NCBI RefSeq assembly: GCF_000968535.2
Contig: NC_016112.1
Location: forward strand, 3,348,001 to 3,412,000
DNA: 64,000 nt
From: Methylotuvimicrobium alcaliphilum 20Z
GTDB lineage: Bacteria > Pseudomonadota > Gammaproteobacteria > Methylococcales > Methylomonadaceae
Direction of reading: 5' to 3'
Shown in pieces: positions 43,122 through 52,527 of this stretch. The notes beneath the pieces are model-generated. The model saw only the letters and a list, made by a program, of their open reading frames with translations, ran no database searches and was not told the DNA's origin. Position 1 is the first letter of the stretch, and each line of letters starts with the position of its first letter. Made by a program: the position numbers and the translations under genes.

Positions 43122-45443
43122 TTATTTTTTAGTATCCTTGAGTTTCAGACCTATTGCCGTCGCGATCAGAAAAAACAAACCCAACCCGGCAATCGCCGCC
43201 AAATCGCTCCCTGTGCTTCCTGCTATCGATACGACAGTGGTTCCGGTAAAATCCTTAACAGCCCTAATCTCCTCGCCGAGCGTCAATTTCATCGCATCGA
43301 AAGACCAATAAGAAATCATCGTCGTTTTGGCTATCCAAAGCCCGGCGCCTTCGAGATTAACCACAGCACCGGATAAAATAACCTGCGGAATCAATAAAAT
43401 CGGCACCGTCGCAACCGCTTTATCGTTGGAATTGACAAAGGCGCTGACGCAAAGCCCCATCGTGGTCGCCGCCATGCCTGATGCGAACAAAATCAAAAAA
43501 CGTTGTATCAGATCGCCCGGCACCGATATCGATAACGCGATAACGCCTAATAACAAGAAGCATTGCACAAAACAAAGCAACGATAACGGAATCAATTTAC
43601 TCACGATATAAGGCCCTAAGCCTAAATTTACCGAGCGTTCGCGAATATAAATCGGCAACTCCTTAACTAATTCCCGTGCGGAATTGAGACAACCGAACCA
43701 GATCGCGGACAACACCATGATAAACAGAATCTGGCTTTGCTTGGCCGCTCGCAGAGCTATCTGATCGTCCATCTCGAATACCAAACTAACGATCAACGCG
43801 ATCAACGGCGCCTGTAAGATTAAAATTAGTAGGTTTTTACGATCCGACAAAATCAATTCGCAATAACGCGACATTAACGTTTTGGTTTGGCGCCAACTCT
43901 GCAACCATTTGTTATTCGTCGGTCGCGTGTTTGATTTTAGAACATCTTTATTGTCGCGTTGCTCCGATAGCTTCAAACGTTTTTCGACATAAGTATCGTG
44001 AAAATTCGAGGCTCGGTATTTATCGGCCCAATAGGAGGCCGAACGGCTTTCGAGCAGTTCATAGACATCGGATAAGCGATCGATCCCGAAATAACCGATC
44101 ACGGCTTGAGGCGGTCCATAGAAAACCAGACGTCCCTGATGCAGCAATAAGACCAGGTGACAGGTGTCGATATTTTCCAGCGTATGCGTCACGCAAACGA
44201 CGGTTTTTTTGTCCTCGGCCAAACTCCGAAACAATTGCATCATTTTTTTATCGGTACCGGCATCCAGTCCGCTGGTCACTTCGTCCAGAAACAACACATT
44301 CGGATTGGCGACCAATTCCACCGCCAAACTAACGCGTTTCAGTTGACCGCCGCTCAACGGTGTCGGCGTATCGACTGCTAATCCGGCCTTCTCGGCCAAT
44401 CCGACCTTTTCAAGCACCTTCAGGACATTTTCATCCATTTCAAAATCCGAGGTATCGGGAGGCAAACGCAGTTTAGCGGTGAATTTCAACGCATGCTGCA
44501 TGACGATTTTGCGATGCACGATGTCTTGCTGAGGCACATACCCGATCGCCGCACGAAACAAATCGAACGCGCCGTACAAATCGATTTCGTTATATAAAAT
44601 ATCGCCGCTTGTGGCGGGCCGGCGTCCGTTCAGCGCATCCAACAACGTCGATTTACCCGAACCGCTAGTGCCGAAAATACCGACGAATTCGCCCGGATGA
44701 ATCGCAAAACTCAGGCTATCCAACAATCGTTTAGTCTGACCCGACGATTCCTTGACCTCTTTGGTCAACCGATACACTTCGATCTTGACTTGACCGTCTT
44801 GGTTCGATGGAATAATAGCGTTCCCGTCGAACCGATAGTCGAATGCGGCGAAGCTCAACCAGTCATTGGCCAACACCGGTTGCTTACCGCTGATGCGCAC
44901 CGCATTGACAAAGGTTCCGTTGGTGCTACCGCAATCCTCGATAACCCATCCCGTAGACTCTCTGGTTAATTTGGCATGTTCACGGGACACCAGCGGCGAA
45001 GGTATTGTGATATCGCATTGAGGTAATCGGCCTATCGTCAGCACCGACTTTCCTGTCAGTGTAACGCCGGCGGATGTATCGTCGCCGGACAAAACATCAT
45101 CAGCGGCTTGACTGGATTGAAACTTGATTTGAAAAGGCGTGGAACCGAATAAAAGCCAATCGCCGTTATTCAGCATCAATGGTTTGTCTGCAAGCGCGCC
45201 ATTAACGGTAATTGGCGCATCGTCGATCGCAGCAATGAATAATGCGCTATCTTCACTAACAAAAATCTTGGCGTGTCGGGGTAAAACCCCGTCTCCAGTT
45301 ATCTGAACATCGTTGCCGGTATCGCTACCGAGTCGACACTCCTTACTGAATTCACAAACTATCGCTTGCCTTGTCTTTGCTGCAAGTAGTTCGAGTTGAA
45401 ACGGAGTTTCGCTGACTGTGCGACCGATGTATGCATTATTCAT
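43122..45443 (-). CDS. Double-FHA ABC transporter (ABCG-like)
   Basis: A single-chain protein of about 773 residues. Two FHA phosphothreonine-binding domains come first (about residues 30-85, RLGSDTGNDVQI with PRHAKIF; and about 125-190, TIGRLPQCDITI, SREHAKL and STNGTFVNAV). An ABC ATPase (about 205-450) has Walker A GTSGSGKST, signature LSGGQLKRVS, Walker B NVLFLDE and switch His VTHT. An ABC-2 membrane domain of about six helices (about 540-770) ends the chain. ATP use is therefore likely gated by phosphorylation. ATG at 45443 preferred; a TTG at 45476 is possible. The exported substrate is unknown. Confidence 0.9.
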   Translation of the reverse strand: MNNAYIGRTVSETPFQLELLAAKTRQAIVCEFSKECRLGSDTGNDVQITGDGVLPRHAKIFVSEDSALFIAAIDDAPITVNGALADKPLMLNNGDWLLFGSTPFQIKFQSSQAADDVLSGDDTSAGVTLTGKSVLTIGRLPQCDITIPSPLVSREHAKLTRESTGWVIEDCGSTNGTFVNAVRISGKQPVLANDWLSFAAFDYRFDGNAIIPSNQDGQVKIEVYRLTKEVKESSGQTKRLLDSLSFAIHPGEFVGIFGTSGSGKSTLLDALNGRRPATSGDILYNEIDLYGAFDLFRAAIGYVPQQDIVHRKIVMQHALKFTAKLRLPPDTSDFEMDENVLKVLEKVGLAEKAGLAVDTPTPLSGGQLKRVSLAVELVANPNVLFLDEVTSGLDAGTDKKMMQLFRSLAEDKKTVVCVTHTLENIDTCHLVLLLHQGRLVFYGPPQAVIGYFGIDRLSDVYELLESRSASYWADKYRASNFHDTYVEKRLKLSEQRDNKDVLKSNTRPTNNKWLQSWRQTKTLMSRYCELILSDRKNLLILILQAPLIALIVSLVFEMDDQIALRAAKQSQILFIMVLSAIWFGCLNSARELVKELPIYIRERSVNLGLGPYIVSKLIPLSLLCFVQCFLLLGVIALSISVPGDLIQRFLILFASGMAATTMGLCVSAFVNSNDKAVATVPILLIPQVILSGAVVNLEGAGLWIAKTTMISYWSFDAMKLTLGEEIRAVKDFTGTTVVSIAGSTGSDLAAIAGLGLFFLIATAIGLKLKDTKK

Positions 45444-46088
45444 TGTTATTTTTGAACTCGGCGCTCTTTCACCCAATAAATTTAAATTAAATGAAACTTA
45501 AAACATAAAAATGATTGTAATCGCAACCCTCATTTAACGCAAAATTGTTTGCCTGATTCCGAAAAACCTGTGTCTTAAGGGTATTTATAGCAGCAATTCC
45601 CAATTTGAGGATAAAAAAAGGGTGTGGAGCATGCTTGGCGAGGATGTCGGCGGCAGGGAGCCGGCGTCAAGCCCCCATGGACGGGTTCACGGCGTTCCTC
45701 GACAGGCATGCTCCACACCCTAAATTGCGAAAATATGTTCAAACTGGGAATTACTGGTATTTATAGAGAATTACTCCCTTTATACTCAAAAAATGGTTAG
45801 CTTTATGAAGGTATGGGCAGTGGCTAGCGAGGTTGTCGGCAGCAGGGCAAATTTTTGCTCCATGCAAAATCCGCATTCACGCCATCCATGGCGTTTGCAG
45901 ATTTTTGCTCCTGCAAAATCGACCGCGCACCCCGGTGTCTCCTTAGGCACTGCCGAAATTTGAAGTGCAAAAGGTATATCTTAAATAATTTAGGTGCTGG
46001 ATCGAATTTCGATAATTTACGTACTACGCCTTTAACGGGCTCCCCGTTTCCGAACTTTGATCTACGATGAGTATAAACAGAACTCAGA
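45444..46088. repeat. Repeat-filled gap: family B, then C/A/D chimera
   Basis: The B element at 45591-45756 has ends CAGCAATTCCCAATTTGAG and TTCAAACTGGGAATTACTG and a perfect 10-base duplication GTATTTATAG. From about 45774 the left part of a C element (ACTCCCTTTATACTCAAAAA) runs into the right part of an A element (GCACTGCCGAAATTTGAAGTGC, to about 45978). A D end (AATTTAGGTGCTGG) and a second A end (TTTGATCTACGATGAGTATA, to about 46076) follow. No gene is seen. Confidence 0.85.
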
Positions 46089-47717
46089 TTATTTTATTAA
46101 GAAATCCCGCATCATACCCATATCTTCATGCTCGAGATTATGGCAGTGATACATGAATAGCCCTATAAAATCATTGAATGGTTTCAATACGGTCACCTTT
46201 TCGCCGGGCATCACCAACGCCGTATCCTTCCAGCCGCCCCAGACCAATCCACCGGAAATCGTTCGGTACGCTTCTCTCGATTTCGGATTGACTTGGCGTT
46301 TGATGATTTGAAATTGTTCGCCGTGTAAATGCATCGGATGGGGCATCGGCATGCCGCTCATGCCACTGTATCCATTGTCGAATTCGATGACTTGCAAGCT
46401 ATTGACAGGAATAATTTCATCGTCGCGAACATCGTCCATTTTGTAGGAACGCCCATTCAATAACGCCGACATGTGCCGCATCGACAATCTAATGGTTCTT
46501 GGATCTTTGTTATTCGCAGCATCGCGAACATTCAACTTAGGTATCGTGGATAAGCGCTCCGGTAAACTCTGCGACGATTTGCCGGCTTTAATCACTTTAA
46601 CGTTAAATAAAGAATATTCACTACCCGACGGCAGATCGGAAGAGTGCATCATGCCCATACCCCCGCCGCCCATCATGCCCCGCCGTCCTCCGCCCATCAT
46701 TCCGCGACCGCCGCCCATCATGCCCATGCCGCCATGACCGTGTGTCGAAATATCGAACGACAAGCTGCGCATGCTTATCTCAGAACCAACCGAACGACCG
46801 CTGAAATCAGCCCACAGCTCGATTCTTTCGCCTGGTGCCAACATCACATAGGAATACTGCTTCGGCCTTTCCAACAATCCGCCGTCGGTACCGATCACGG
46901 TCATTTTACTGCCGTCCGACCAGGCCAGTTTATAGATCCGCGAATTTGATCCGTTCAGTAATCGCAACCGATAGGCCTGTCCCGCGACAGGCAACACATA
47001 ATCGGGCCGGCCGTTGACAAAAATCCGATCGCCGAGAAAGCCCTGCATGCGTTGCATCATGTGGTTGCTATAGTCGAGTTGATTATTCTTATCGAAGCTT
47101 CTGTCTTGGATGACCAACGGCAGATCAAATTCGCCCTTGGGCAAATTCAAAGCTCGTTCTTCATCGTCATGCACAATGAACAAGCCGGCAAGTCCCGAAT
47201 AGACTTGTTTGGCGGTGACGCTATGGGTGTGTGCGTGATACCAGTAGGTTCCGGCACGATTCAGAATTTCGAATTCATAGATATAAGATTCGCCGTGGCT
47301 GACCGCGTACATCGGATTGCCGTCCATGTTGGCCGGCACATGCAGTCCGTGCCAATGCAAAATCGAATGCGCCGGTAAATTGTTATTCAAATGAATTCTG
47401 ACTTTTTGGCCTTTTTTCAGGCGAATCGTCGGGGCAAGATAGGTATCGGGGTGATTTTCTATCGATGAAGCCGGACCTTTAAGAACTTTAGCCCGCACTT
47501 TCCAAACTCGGGTTTCAGGCCCTTCGAAGATAGGAACCTGCGCGATATCCTGCGTCAGTTCAATTTCCACATCGGGATGAAAATTCGCCGAAGGGGTATT
47601 GACCGCTTTAAAGGTTCCGCCCGATTGCGCCCAAGAGGGGTAAGTCGCCGCACCGGCTGCCGCAAATGCGGCATACTTTAACCATTGTCGACGTTGTTGA
47701 TTGATCGGAAAATTCAT
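46089..47717 (-). CDS. Tat-exported multicopper oxidase (CueO/CopA-like)
   Basis: A 542-residue periplasmic three-domain copper oxidase, likely oxidising Cu(I) or phenolic substrates with oxygen. The N terminus has a Tat signal (RRQWLKYAAFAAAG). All four copper motifs are present: HWHG at 121-124, HAHTH at 161-165, HPMHLHGEQF near 463 and HCHNLEHEDMGMM near 524 (type 1 Cys and Met). A Met/Gly/Arg insertion near residues 325-360 (GMGMMGGGRGMMGGG pattern) resembles the Met-rich copper-gathering segment of CueO. It is flanked by repeats on both sides, so it is probably monocistronic. Confidence 0.94.
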   Translation of the reverse strand: MNFPINQQRRQWLKYAAFAAAGAATYPSWAQSGGTFKAVNTPSANFHPDVEIELTQDIAQVPIFEGPETRVWKVRAKVLKGPASSIENHPDTYLAPTIRLKKGQKVRIHLNNNLPAHSILHWHGLHVPANMDGNPMYAVSHGESYIYEFEILNRAGTYWYHAHTHSVTAKQVYSGLAGLFIVHDDEERALNLPKGEFDLPLVIQDRSFDKNNQLDYSNHMMQRMQGFLGDRIFVNGRPDYVLPVAGQAYRLRLLNGSNSRIYKLAWSDGSKMTVIGTDGGLLERPKQYSYVMLAPGERIELWADFSGRSVGSEISMRSLSFDISTHGHGGMGMMGGGRGMMGGGRRGMMGGGGMGMMHSSDLPSGSEYSLFNVKVIKAGKSSQSLPERLSTIPKLNVRDAANNKDPRTIRLSMRHMSALLNGRSYKMDDVRDDEIIPVNSLQVIEFDNGYSGMSGMPMPHPMHLHGEQFQIIKRQVNPKSREAYRTISGGLVWGGWKDTALVMPGEKVTVLKPFNDFIGLFMYHCHNLEHEDMGMMRDFLIK

Positions 47718-48114
47718 CGCCTATACCTCATGGACTTATAATTTGTTAGTATATTAGCAAATTATAAATTAATAGCAATTTAAACTCCCCTAGCGAAGCG
47801 TCTTGCCATAAAAGCCGAAAACATGATCGCGCGAAGTTTATATACCAGCAATTACCAGTTTGAGATATTTCGCCGTATTCAGGATGCGGGGTATGCCTGT
47901 CGAGGAACGCCGTAAACCCATCCATGGGGGCTTGACGGCGGCTCCGACATCCTCGCCAAGCACACCCCGCACCCTTTTTTATCTTCAAATTGGGAATTGC
48001 TGTTTATATACCTTTCGCGCTTCAAATTTCGGCGACTCTTAAGAAGCACACCATTTGATGCGAGACAGTTATAGAATAAACGTTCTCATACACCCACAAC
48101 CTAGCAGGATTGAT
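47718..48114. repeat. Gap with a family B repeat and a family A end
   Basis: The B element at 47846-48002 has ends CAGCAATTACCAGTTTGAG and TCAAATTGGGAATTGCTG and a perfect 9-base duplication TTTATATAC. The duplicated bases lead straight into a solitary family A end (TATACCTTTCGCGCTTCAAA, 48006-48045). B therefore landed at the tip of an A copy. 47718-47845 is AT-rich upstream sequence of the copper oxidase, with no clear promoter. Confidence 0.88.
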
Positions 48115-48834
48115 TTATAAACCTTTTTCTTCGCGCAGTACTTCAACCAGTTGTTTGGCCGGTAAATAACCCGGATATACAGAACCTTGTTCAGTGACTA
48201 TCATCGGCGTTCCGCGCGCTTCGAAATCGTTACCGAGCTTCATATGTGCATCGACCGGATTGGTACAGGTCTTGGCTTCGGGGTTTTTCCCTTGTTTGGC
48301 TTTGGTTAAAGCATCATTACGATCTTCCGCACACCATACCGAAACGGCTTTGGTGTACGATTCAGAGCCCTTCCCCGCTCTCGGATAAAACAAGTATTGA
48401 ACAGTAATGCCTTCGGCCATATATTGATCGATCTCGGAATGCAGTTTCCGACAGTAGCCGCAATCGATATCGGTAAAAATAAATACTTTATGCTGACTTA
48501 ATTTCGGCTTGAACACGATCATTTGATCTTGCCCCAACTTTTCCAGCGTATTCTTTCGCGTATTAGCCATTTTCGCTTCGGTCAAATCGGTTCTGGCTTC
48601 CAAGTCGATCAAGCGCCCTTGTAATAAGTATTTACCGTCATCGGAGACATAAAAAATGGTTGCGCCCGCCGTGACTTCATAAACTCCCTTCACTTCAGAA
48701 GGCTTAATCAAGTCAGGATTGAAGTTTGGCATCGATTTTTTCAGAGCCGCCTTGATGGCCGCTTCATCGGCTTGAACAACGCTCACGCCTAAAACCGAAC
48801 CAAGCAATATCGCTGTTTTAAGTATTTGTTTCAT
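48115..48834 (-). CDS. dsbC: Thiol:disulfide interchange protein DsbC
   Basis: Periplasmic disulfide isomerase, 239 residues. A signal peptide (MKQILKTAILLGSVLGVSVVQA) precedes the N-terminal dimerisation domain (about 23-85) and a thioredoxin fold with active site DIDCGYCRKLH and the cis-Pro loop RGTPMIV. A second Cys pair (WCAED and TCTNP) is also typical. The ATG at 48834 gives a proper signal peptide; the frame is open to 48900 but would spoil it. Multicopper oxidases need correct disulfides, so its neighbour may be a client. Confidence 0.94.
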   Translation of the reverse strand: MKQILKTAILLGSVLGVSVVQADEAAIKAALKKSMPNFNPDLIKPSEVKGVYEVTAGATIFYVSDDGKYLLQGRLIDLEARTDLTEAKMANTRKNTLEKLGQDQMIVFKPKLSQHKVFIFTDIDCGYCRKLHSEIDQYMAEGITVQYLFYPRAGKGSESYTKAVSVWCAEDRNDALTKAKQGKNPEAKTCTNPVDAHMKLGNDFEARGTPMIVTEQGSVYPGYLPAKQLVEVLREEKGL

Positions 48835-48954
48835 AACGTTTCCATAAATTCGTAAATGACTAATGCGTTTGTAGGACTGTCGACCGATTGTTTTGTTCAT
48901 TACCTTATGAAAAAATAGAATCCACTATTCGGCGGTTTTGTATTGCTTGGTGTT

Positions 48955-49030
48955 GGCTATCGATGTAGATAAAAATCCGGCAAAGGGGCCTCCTTAGGCA
49001 CTGCCGAAATTTGAAGTGCGAAAGGCATAA
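48955..49030. repeat. Internally deleted family A repeat
   Basis: Both A ends are present (GATGTAGATAAAAATCCGGCA and GCACTGCCGAAATTTGAAGTGCGAAAGGC), but the middle 85 or so bases are gone. It lies between dsbC and rseP. The adjacent 49032-49057 holds the short TTCTTCATGATCTTCATGGT repeat also found at about 27826. Confidence 0.75.
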
Positions 49031-49086
49031 CTTCTTATTCTTCATGATCTTCATGGTGAAACGCATTAAGGCTATAAGCGGCTTTA

Positions 49087-50439
49087 TCATTGAAACAAAC
49101 GTTCCAAATCCAAAAATAAAGCCAATACCATCAACGACAGTAGTAGCAAAATACCGACCTGTTGTAACGCAACCTGGAATTTTTCCGAGACGGGGCTGCC
49201 TTTAATCGCTTCAATCGCAAAAAACAACAAATGGCCGCCGTCTAACACCGGAATCGGCAATAAATTAAGTACGCCAAGACTAATACTAACTTTGGCTAAG
49301 AAAGACAGGAATTCGACAAACCCGCGCTCAGCCGAAATCCCGGCAAACTGGGCGATACTGATTGGGCCGCTAAGATTTTTTACAGAAGCATTACCGACAA
49401 TCATCTGACCCATCATTTTGAGTGTTGCGGTACTAAAAAAAACGGTTCTCGAAACAGCCGCCGTCAGAGCCGGCCAAAGCGGTAAATCATTGCGCACTTG
49501 CAACGACGCCATCAAATCTTCTGGAATTTCAGCGGCCGCGCCGATTTTCCCGACAACCTCGTCTGTTTCGACGACTTTTTGAGGCGTTATTTCGAGACTC
49601 AATTGCACGCCTTGCCTTTCAATAGTCAGGTCGATTACTCTTCCTGGGCTATTTTGCACATAGTCGACCCATTGCAACCAGGTATTGATCGGTTCACCAT
49701 CAGCAGAAACAATCAAATCACCTGACTGTAATCCGGCATCGGCCGCCGGCATGCCTTCCAACACTCGCCCGACAACCGGCCTGAGCTGAGGCATCCAAGG
49801 CTTGAGACCTAATTTATCGTAAAGTTTATTCGGTTCGCTTCGCAATTCTTCAGGAAAGTTGATAAGCCGCGAATGCTGCTGTTCATCGATGTTTTTTACC
49901 GTAACATCGACACTTTCTCGACCGGTCATGGCCGCCGAGAAAATCGACTCAATAACCTCCGCCCAAGTCGCGGTATTCTTTTGATCGACCGCTACGATCT
50001 CTTCGCCTTCGAGCAAACCGGCTTCGGCGGCAAGCGTACCAGGCTCGACATGACCGATAATCGGGCGTAAGCCGGTTTCACCTATGAATAGCACGATCCA
50101 GAAAAACAGCACGGCTAGCATTAAATTGAATAATGGTCCGGCCGCGACAATCGCCGACCGCGCCCACAATGGCTGACGGTTGAATGCAAAAGGCAAATCT
50201 TCGTCGGCCACCTTGCCTTCGCGTTCGTCAACCATTTTGACATAGCCGCCTAGAGGTATTGCCGAGATGACATATTCGGTCGACGCAGGCGATTTTTGAT
50301 AAGACCAAATGACCTTACCAAACCCGACCGAAAACCTCAGTACTTTGACGCCGGTCTTTCGCGCGACCCAAAAATGACCGAATTCATGAAACGAAACCAG
50401 AATACCGATCGCGACAATAAAATAAAACAGCGTACTCAT
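49087..50439 (-). CDS. rseP: Site-2 protease RseP
   Basis: Inner-membrane zinc metalloprotease that cleaves the anti-sigma factor RseA and leftover signal peptides. It is 450 residues long. The zinc site is SFHEFGHFWVARKTG (residues 16-30) and the second metal motif LNLLPIPVLDGGHLLF lies near residue 395. Two PDZ domains fill about 115-300, with four membrane segments. It ends the dxr operon here. In many relatives bamA follows; instead a repeat fragment and dsbC follow. Confidence 0.96.
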   Translation of the reverse strand: MSTLFYFIVAIGILVSFHEFGHFWVARKTGVKVLRFSVGFGKVIWSYQKSPASTEYVISAIPLGGYVKMVDEREGKVADEDLPFAFNRQPLWARSAIVAAGPLFNLMLAVLFFWIVLFIGETGLRPIIGHVEPGTLAAEAGLLEGEEIVAVDQKNTATWAEVIESIFSAAMTGRESVDVTVKNIDEQQHSRLINFPEELRSEPNKLYDKLGLKPWMPQLRPVVGRVLEGMPAADAGLQSGDLIVSADGEPINTWLQWVDYVQNSPGRVIDLTIERQGVQLSLEITPQKVVETDEVVGKIGAAAEIPEDLMASLQVRNDLPLWPALTAAVSRTVFFSTATLKMMGQMIVGNASVKNLSGPISIAQFAGISAERGFVEFLSFLAKVSISLGVLNLLPIPVLDGGHLLFFAIEAIKGSPVSEKFQVALQQVGILLLLSLMVLALFLDLERLFQ

Positions 50440-50447
50440 TAACCCAA

Positions 50448-51632
50448 TTAACGCTTAAGTTCTTCGACGATACGCTCAGCCACTTCCCGGGCTTTGCTAT
50501 CGGCTGCCAATACAATATCCAGCGTATCCGCCGGATCGGCTTCGAATTGATGCATGCTCCGTTCAATAATGTAAGGGATGTCGGTAAAACGGACTTTCTC
50601 GTCCAAAAAGGCAGCAACCGCGATTTCATTAGCGGCATTTAACACAGCCGGCATAATACCGCCTGCCTCGACGGCTTCAATCGCCAAGCGTAAACAAGGG
50701 AAACGCTGAAGATCGGGTTGTTCGAAATCCATGTGCTTAACGTCGAATATATTCAGCGGCGCCGCACCGGAGTCGAAGCGTTCCGGCCACGCCATCGCAT
50801 GCGCAATGGGTATTCGCATATCGGGGTTACCCATTTGCGCCAACACAGTGCCGTCGACATAATCGACCATTGAATGAATCACGCTTTGCGGATGGATCAC
50901 CACCTGAATTTTATCCGGCGACATATTGAACAATAAACAGGCTTCAATCAATTCAAGCCCTTTATTCATCATCGTCGCAGAATCGACAGAAATCTTACGC
51001 CCCATATCCCAATTCGGATGCGCGACGGCTTGATCCGGAGTGACATCGACCAACTCTTCTACCGGCTTAGTTCTGAACGGGCCACCCGAGGCAGTCAACA
51101 AAATTCGCCGCGCCTCCTTAGCCTCTTGACCCGCACAGTAATCTGCCGGCATGCATTGAAAAATGGCATTATGCTCGCTATCGATCGGCAGCAAATGGGC
51201 ACCGGACTCGGTAACCGCTTTCATAAAAATATCGCCGGACATCACCAACGCTTCTTTATTTGCCAGCAATACGGTTTTACCGGCTTTAGCAGCCGCCAAA
51301 GTTGGTAATAGACCAGCCGCGCCGACGATTGCCGCCATTACCGAATCAACACTATCCAGTGTAGCTACTTGCTGCAACGATTCGGCTCCCGATAACACCT
51401 TTATATCGGATACCGGCGATGTAGCAATGCGCTCTGCAAATTGTTTAGCCTTATTTTCATCAACCACGACAACATAGTCAGGACGATGGACGATGCATTG
51501 GTCGTACAGCAGGTCGATATTATTGTTCGCGGTCAACGCAACGACTCTATACCGATTCGAATGGCGAGCAACCACATCCAGCGTGCTGACACCGATAGAA
51601 CCGGTCGCGCCCAAAATACAAATACCTTTCAT
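50448..51632 (-). CDS. dxr: 1-deoxy-D-xylulose 5-phosphate reductoisomerase
   Basis: Second enzyme of the MEP isoprenoid pathway, converting DXP to MEP with NADPH. It is 394 residues long. The Rossmann start [17 protein letters not shown], the [10 protein letters not shown] segment, the metal-site [13 protein letters not shown] and [20 protein letters not shown] are diagnostic. Its ATG shares a base with the cdsA stop (TAATG). Confidence 0.97.
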   Translation of the reverse strand: MKGICILGATGSIGVSTLDVVARHSNRYRVVALTANNNIDLLYDQCIVHRPDYVVVVDENKAKQFAERIATSPVSDIKVLSGAESLQQVATLDSVDSVMAAIVGAAGLLPTLAAAKAGKTVLLANKEALVMSGDIFMKAVTESGAHLLPIDSEHNAIFQCMPADYCAGQEAKEARRILLTASGGPFRTKPVEELVDVTPDQAVAHPNWDMGRKISVDSATMMNKGLELIEACLLFNMSPDKIQVVIHPQSVIHSMVDYVDGTVLAQMGNPDMRIPIAHAMAWPERFDSGAAPLNIFDVKHMDFEQPDLQRFPCLRLAIEAVEAGGIMPAVLNAANEIAVAAFLDEKVRFTDIPYIIERSMHQFEADPADTLDIVLAADSKAREVAERIVEELKR

Positions 51633-52501
51633 TAAAATAACTCTCTAATCAGCAGAATACCGGCATAGAAAAACGGAATACCGGCCACCAAGCTGTCGAT
51701 CCTATCTAACAAACCACCATGCCCCGGCAAAATAGACCCCGTATCCTTAACGCCCTGCTGTCGTTTAATTAGGCTAAAAAATAGATCGCCGTATATCGAA
51801 ATCAAAACGGTCAAGACCGACAACAAAACAAAGTCTGAGCCTATCATCAAAGTAAACCCGAATACCAAACTCAAAACGATCGCACTAACGACACCGCTTC
51901 CCAAAGCCCCGTAAAACCCTGCCATGGTTTTGCCGGGACTGATTTCAGGAGCAAGCTTGGTAGCGCCGAATTTTTTGCCAACGAAATAGGCGGTAATATC
52001 AGCAATCCAAATCAACAGCAGAAAATACATCACCATATCGGAACCGTAAAAAGCGCGCATGCGATAAAGAAACATCCACGCAAAAAACAGAATCACCCAG
52101 CCGATCAAACCTTTATAAACATTTTTTAATTCGAGCTTTAGCAGCGCATCCGATGCATTTTTGATCAGAAACATTACCACCACCCAAAATAAAACCGGTA
52201 AAATAATCAGCCATTCCAATAAACCGGACTGCGCCCTGACTTCCGGCCAATCGAAAATTTGTGCCAATATTTCTAGAAAATAAGTCCAAAAATAAACACC
52301 GCCCATCGGCAGAATGAGTAGGACAAGAAATAAAATCCGCATCGAGGGCCTATCAATACCGGTTAAACTTGTCCACTCCCATGCGGCAACCAACATCACC
52401 AGCGCAACAACCAGAGTAAAATAAGGTATTGGCAATAAATAGACGGCCAATACGACTAATGGCGCAAGAATCAAAGCCGTAATAATTCGCTGTAGTAACA
52501 T
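51632..52501 (-). CDS. cdsA: Phosphatidate cytidylyltransferase
   Basis: Makes CDP-diacylglycerol, the precursor of bacterial phospholipids. It is 289 residues long with about eight membrane helices. The family signature near the C terminus is intact ([29 protein letters not shown], shown as [11 protein letters not shown] and [13 protein letters not shown]). It lies between uppS and dxr in the conserved order. Confidence 0.96.
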   Translation of the reverse strand: MLLQRIITALILAPLVVLAVYLLPIPYFTLVVALVMLVAAWEWTSLTGIDRPSMRILFLVLLILPMGGVYFWTYFLEILAQIFDWPEVRAQSGLLEWLIILPVLFWVVVMFLIKNASDALLKLELKNVYKGLIGWVILFFAWMFLYRMRAFYGSDMVMYFLLLIWIADITAYFVGKKFGATKLAPEISPGKTMAGFYGALGSGVVSAIVLSLVFGFTLMIGSDFVLLSVLTVLISIYGDLFFSLIKRQQGVKDTGSILPGHGGLLDRIDSLVAGIPFFYAGILLIRELF

Positions 52502-52527
52502 TTTATAATTATTATCTAGTCAAATAG

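Noticed and set aside
35826-45443. Type VI secretion locus
   Set aside because: Only regulator-like genes are present; no TssB, TssC, Hcp, VgrG, ClpV or TssJKLM genes are visible.
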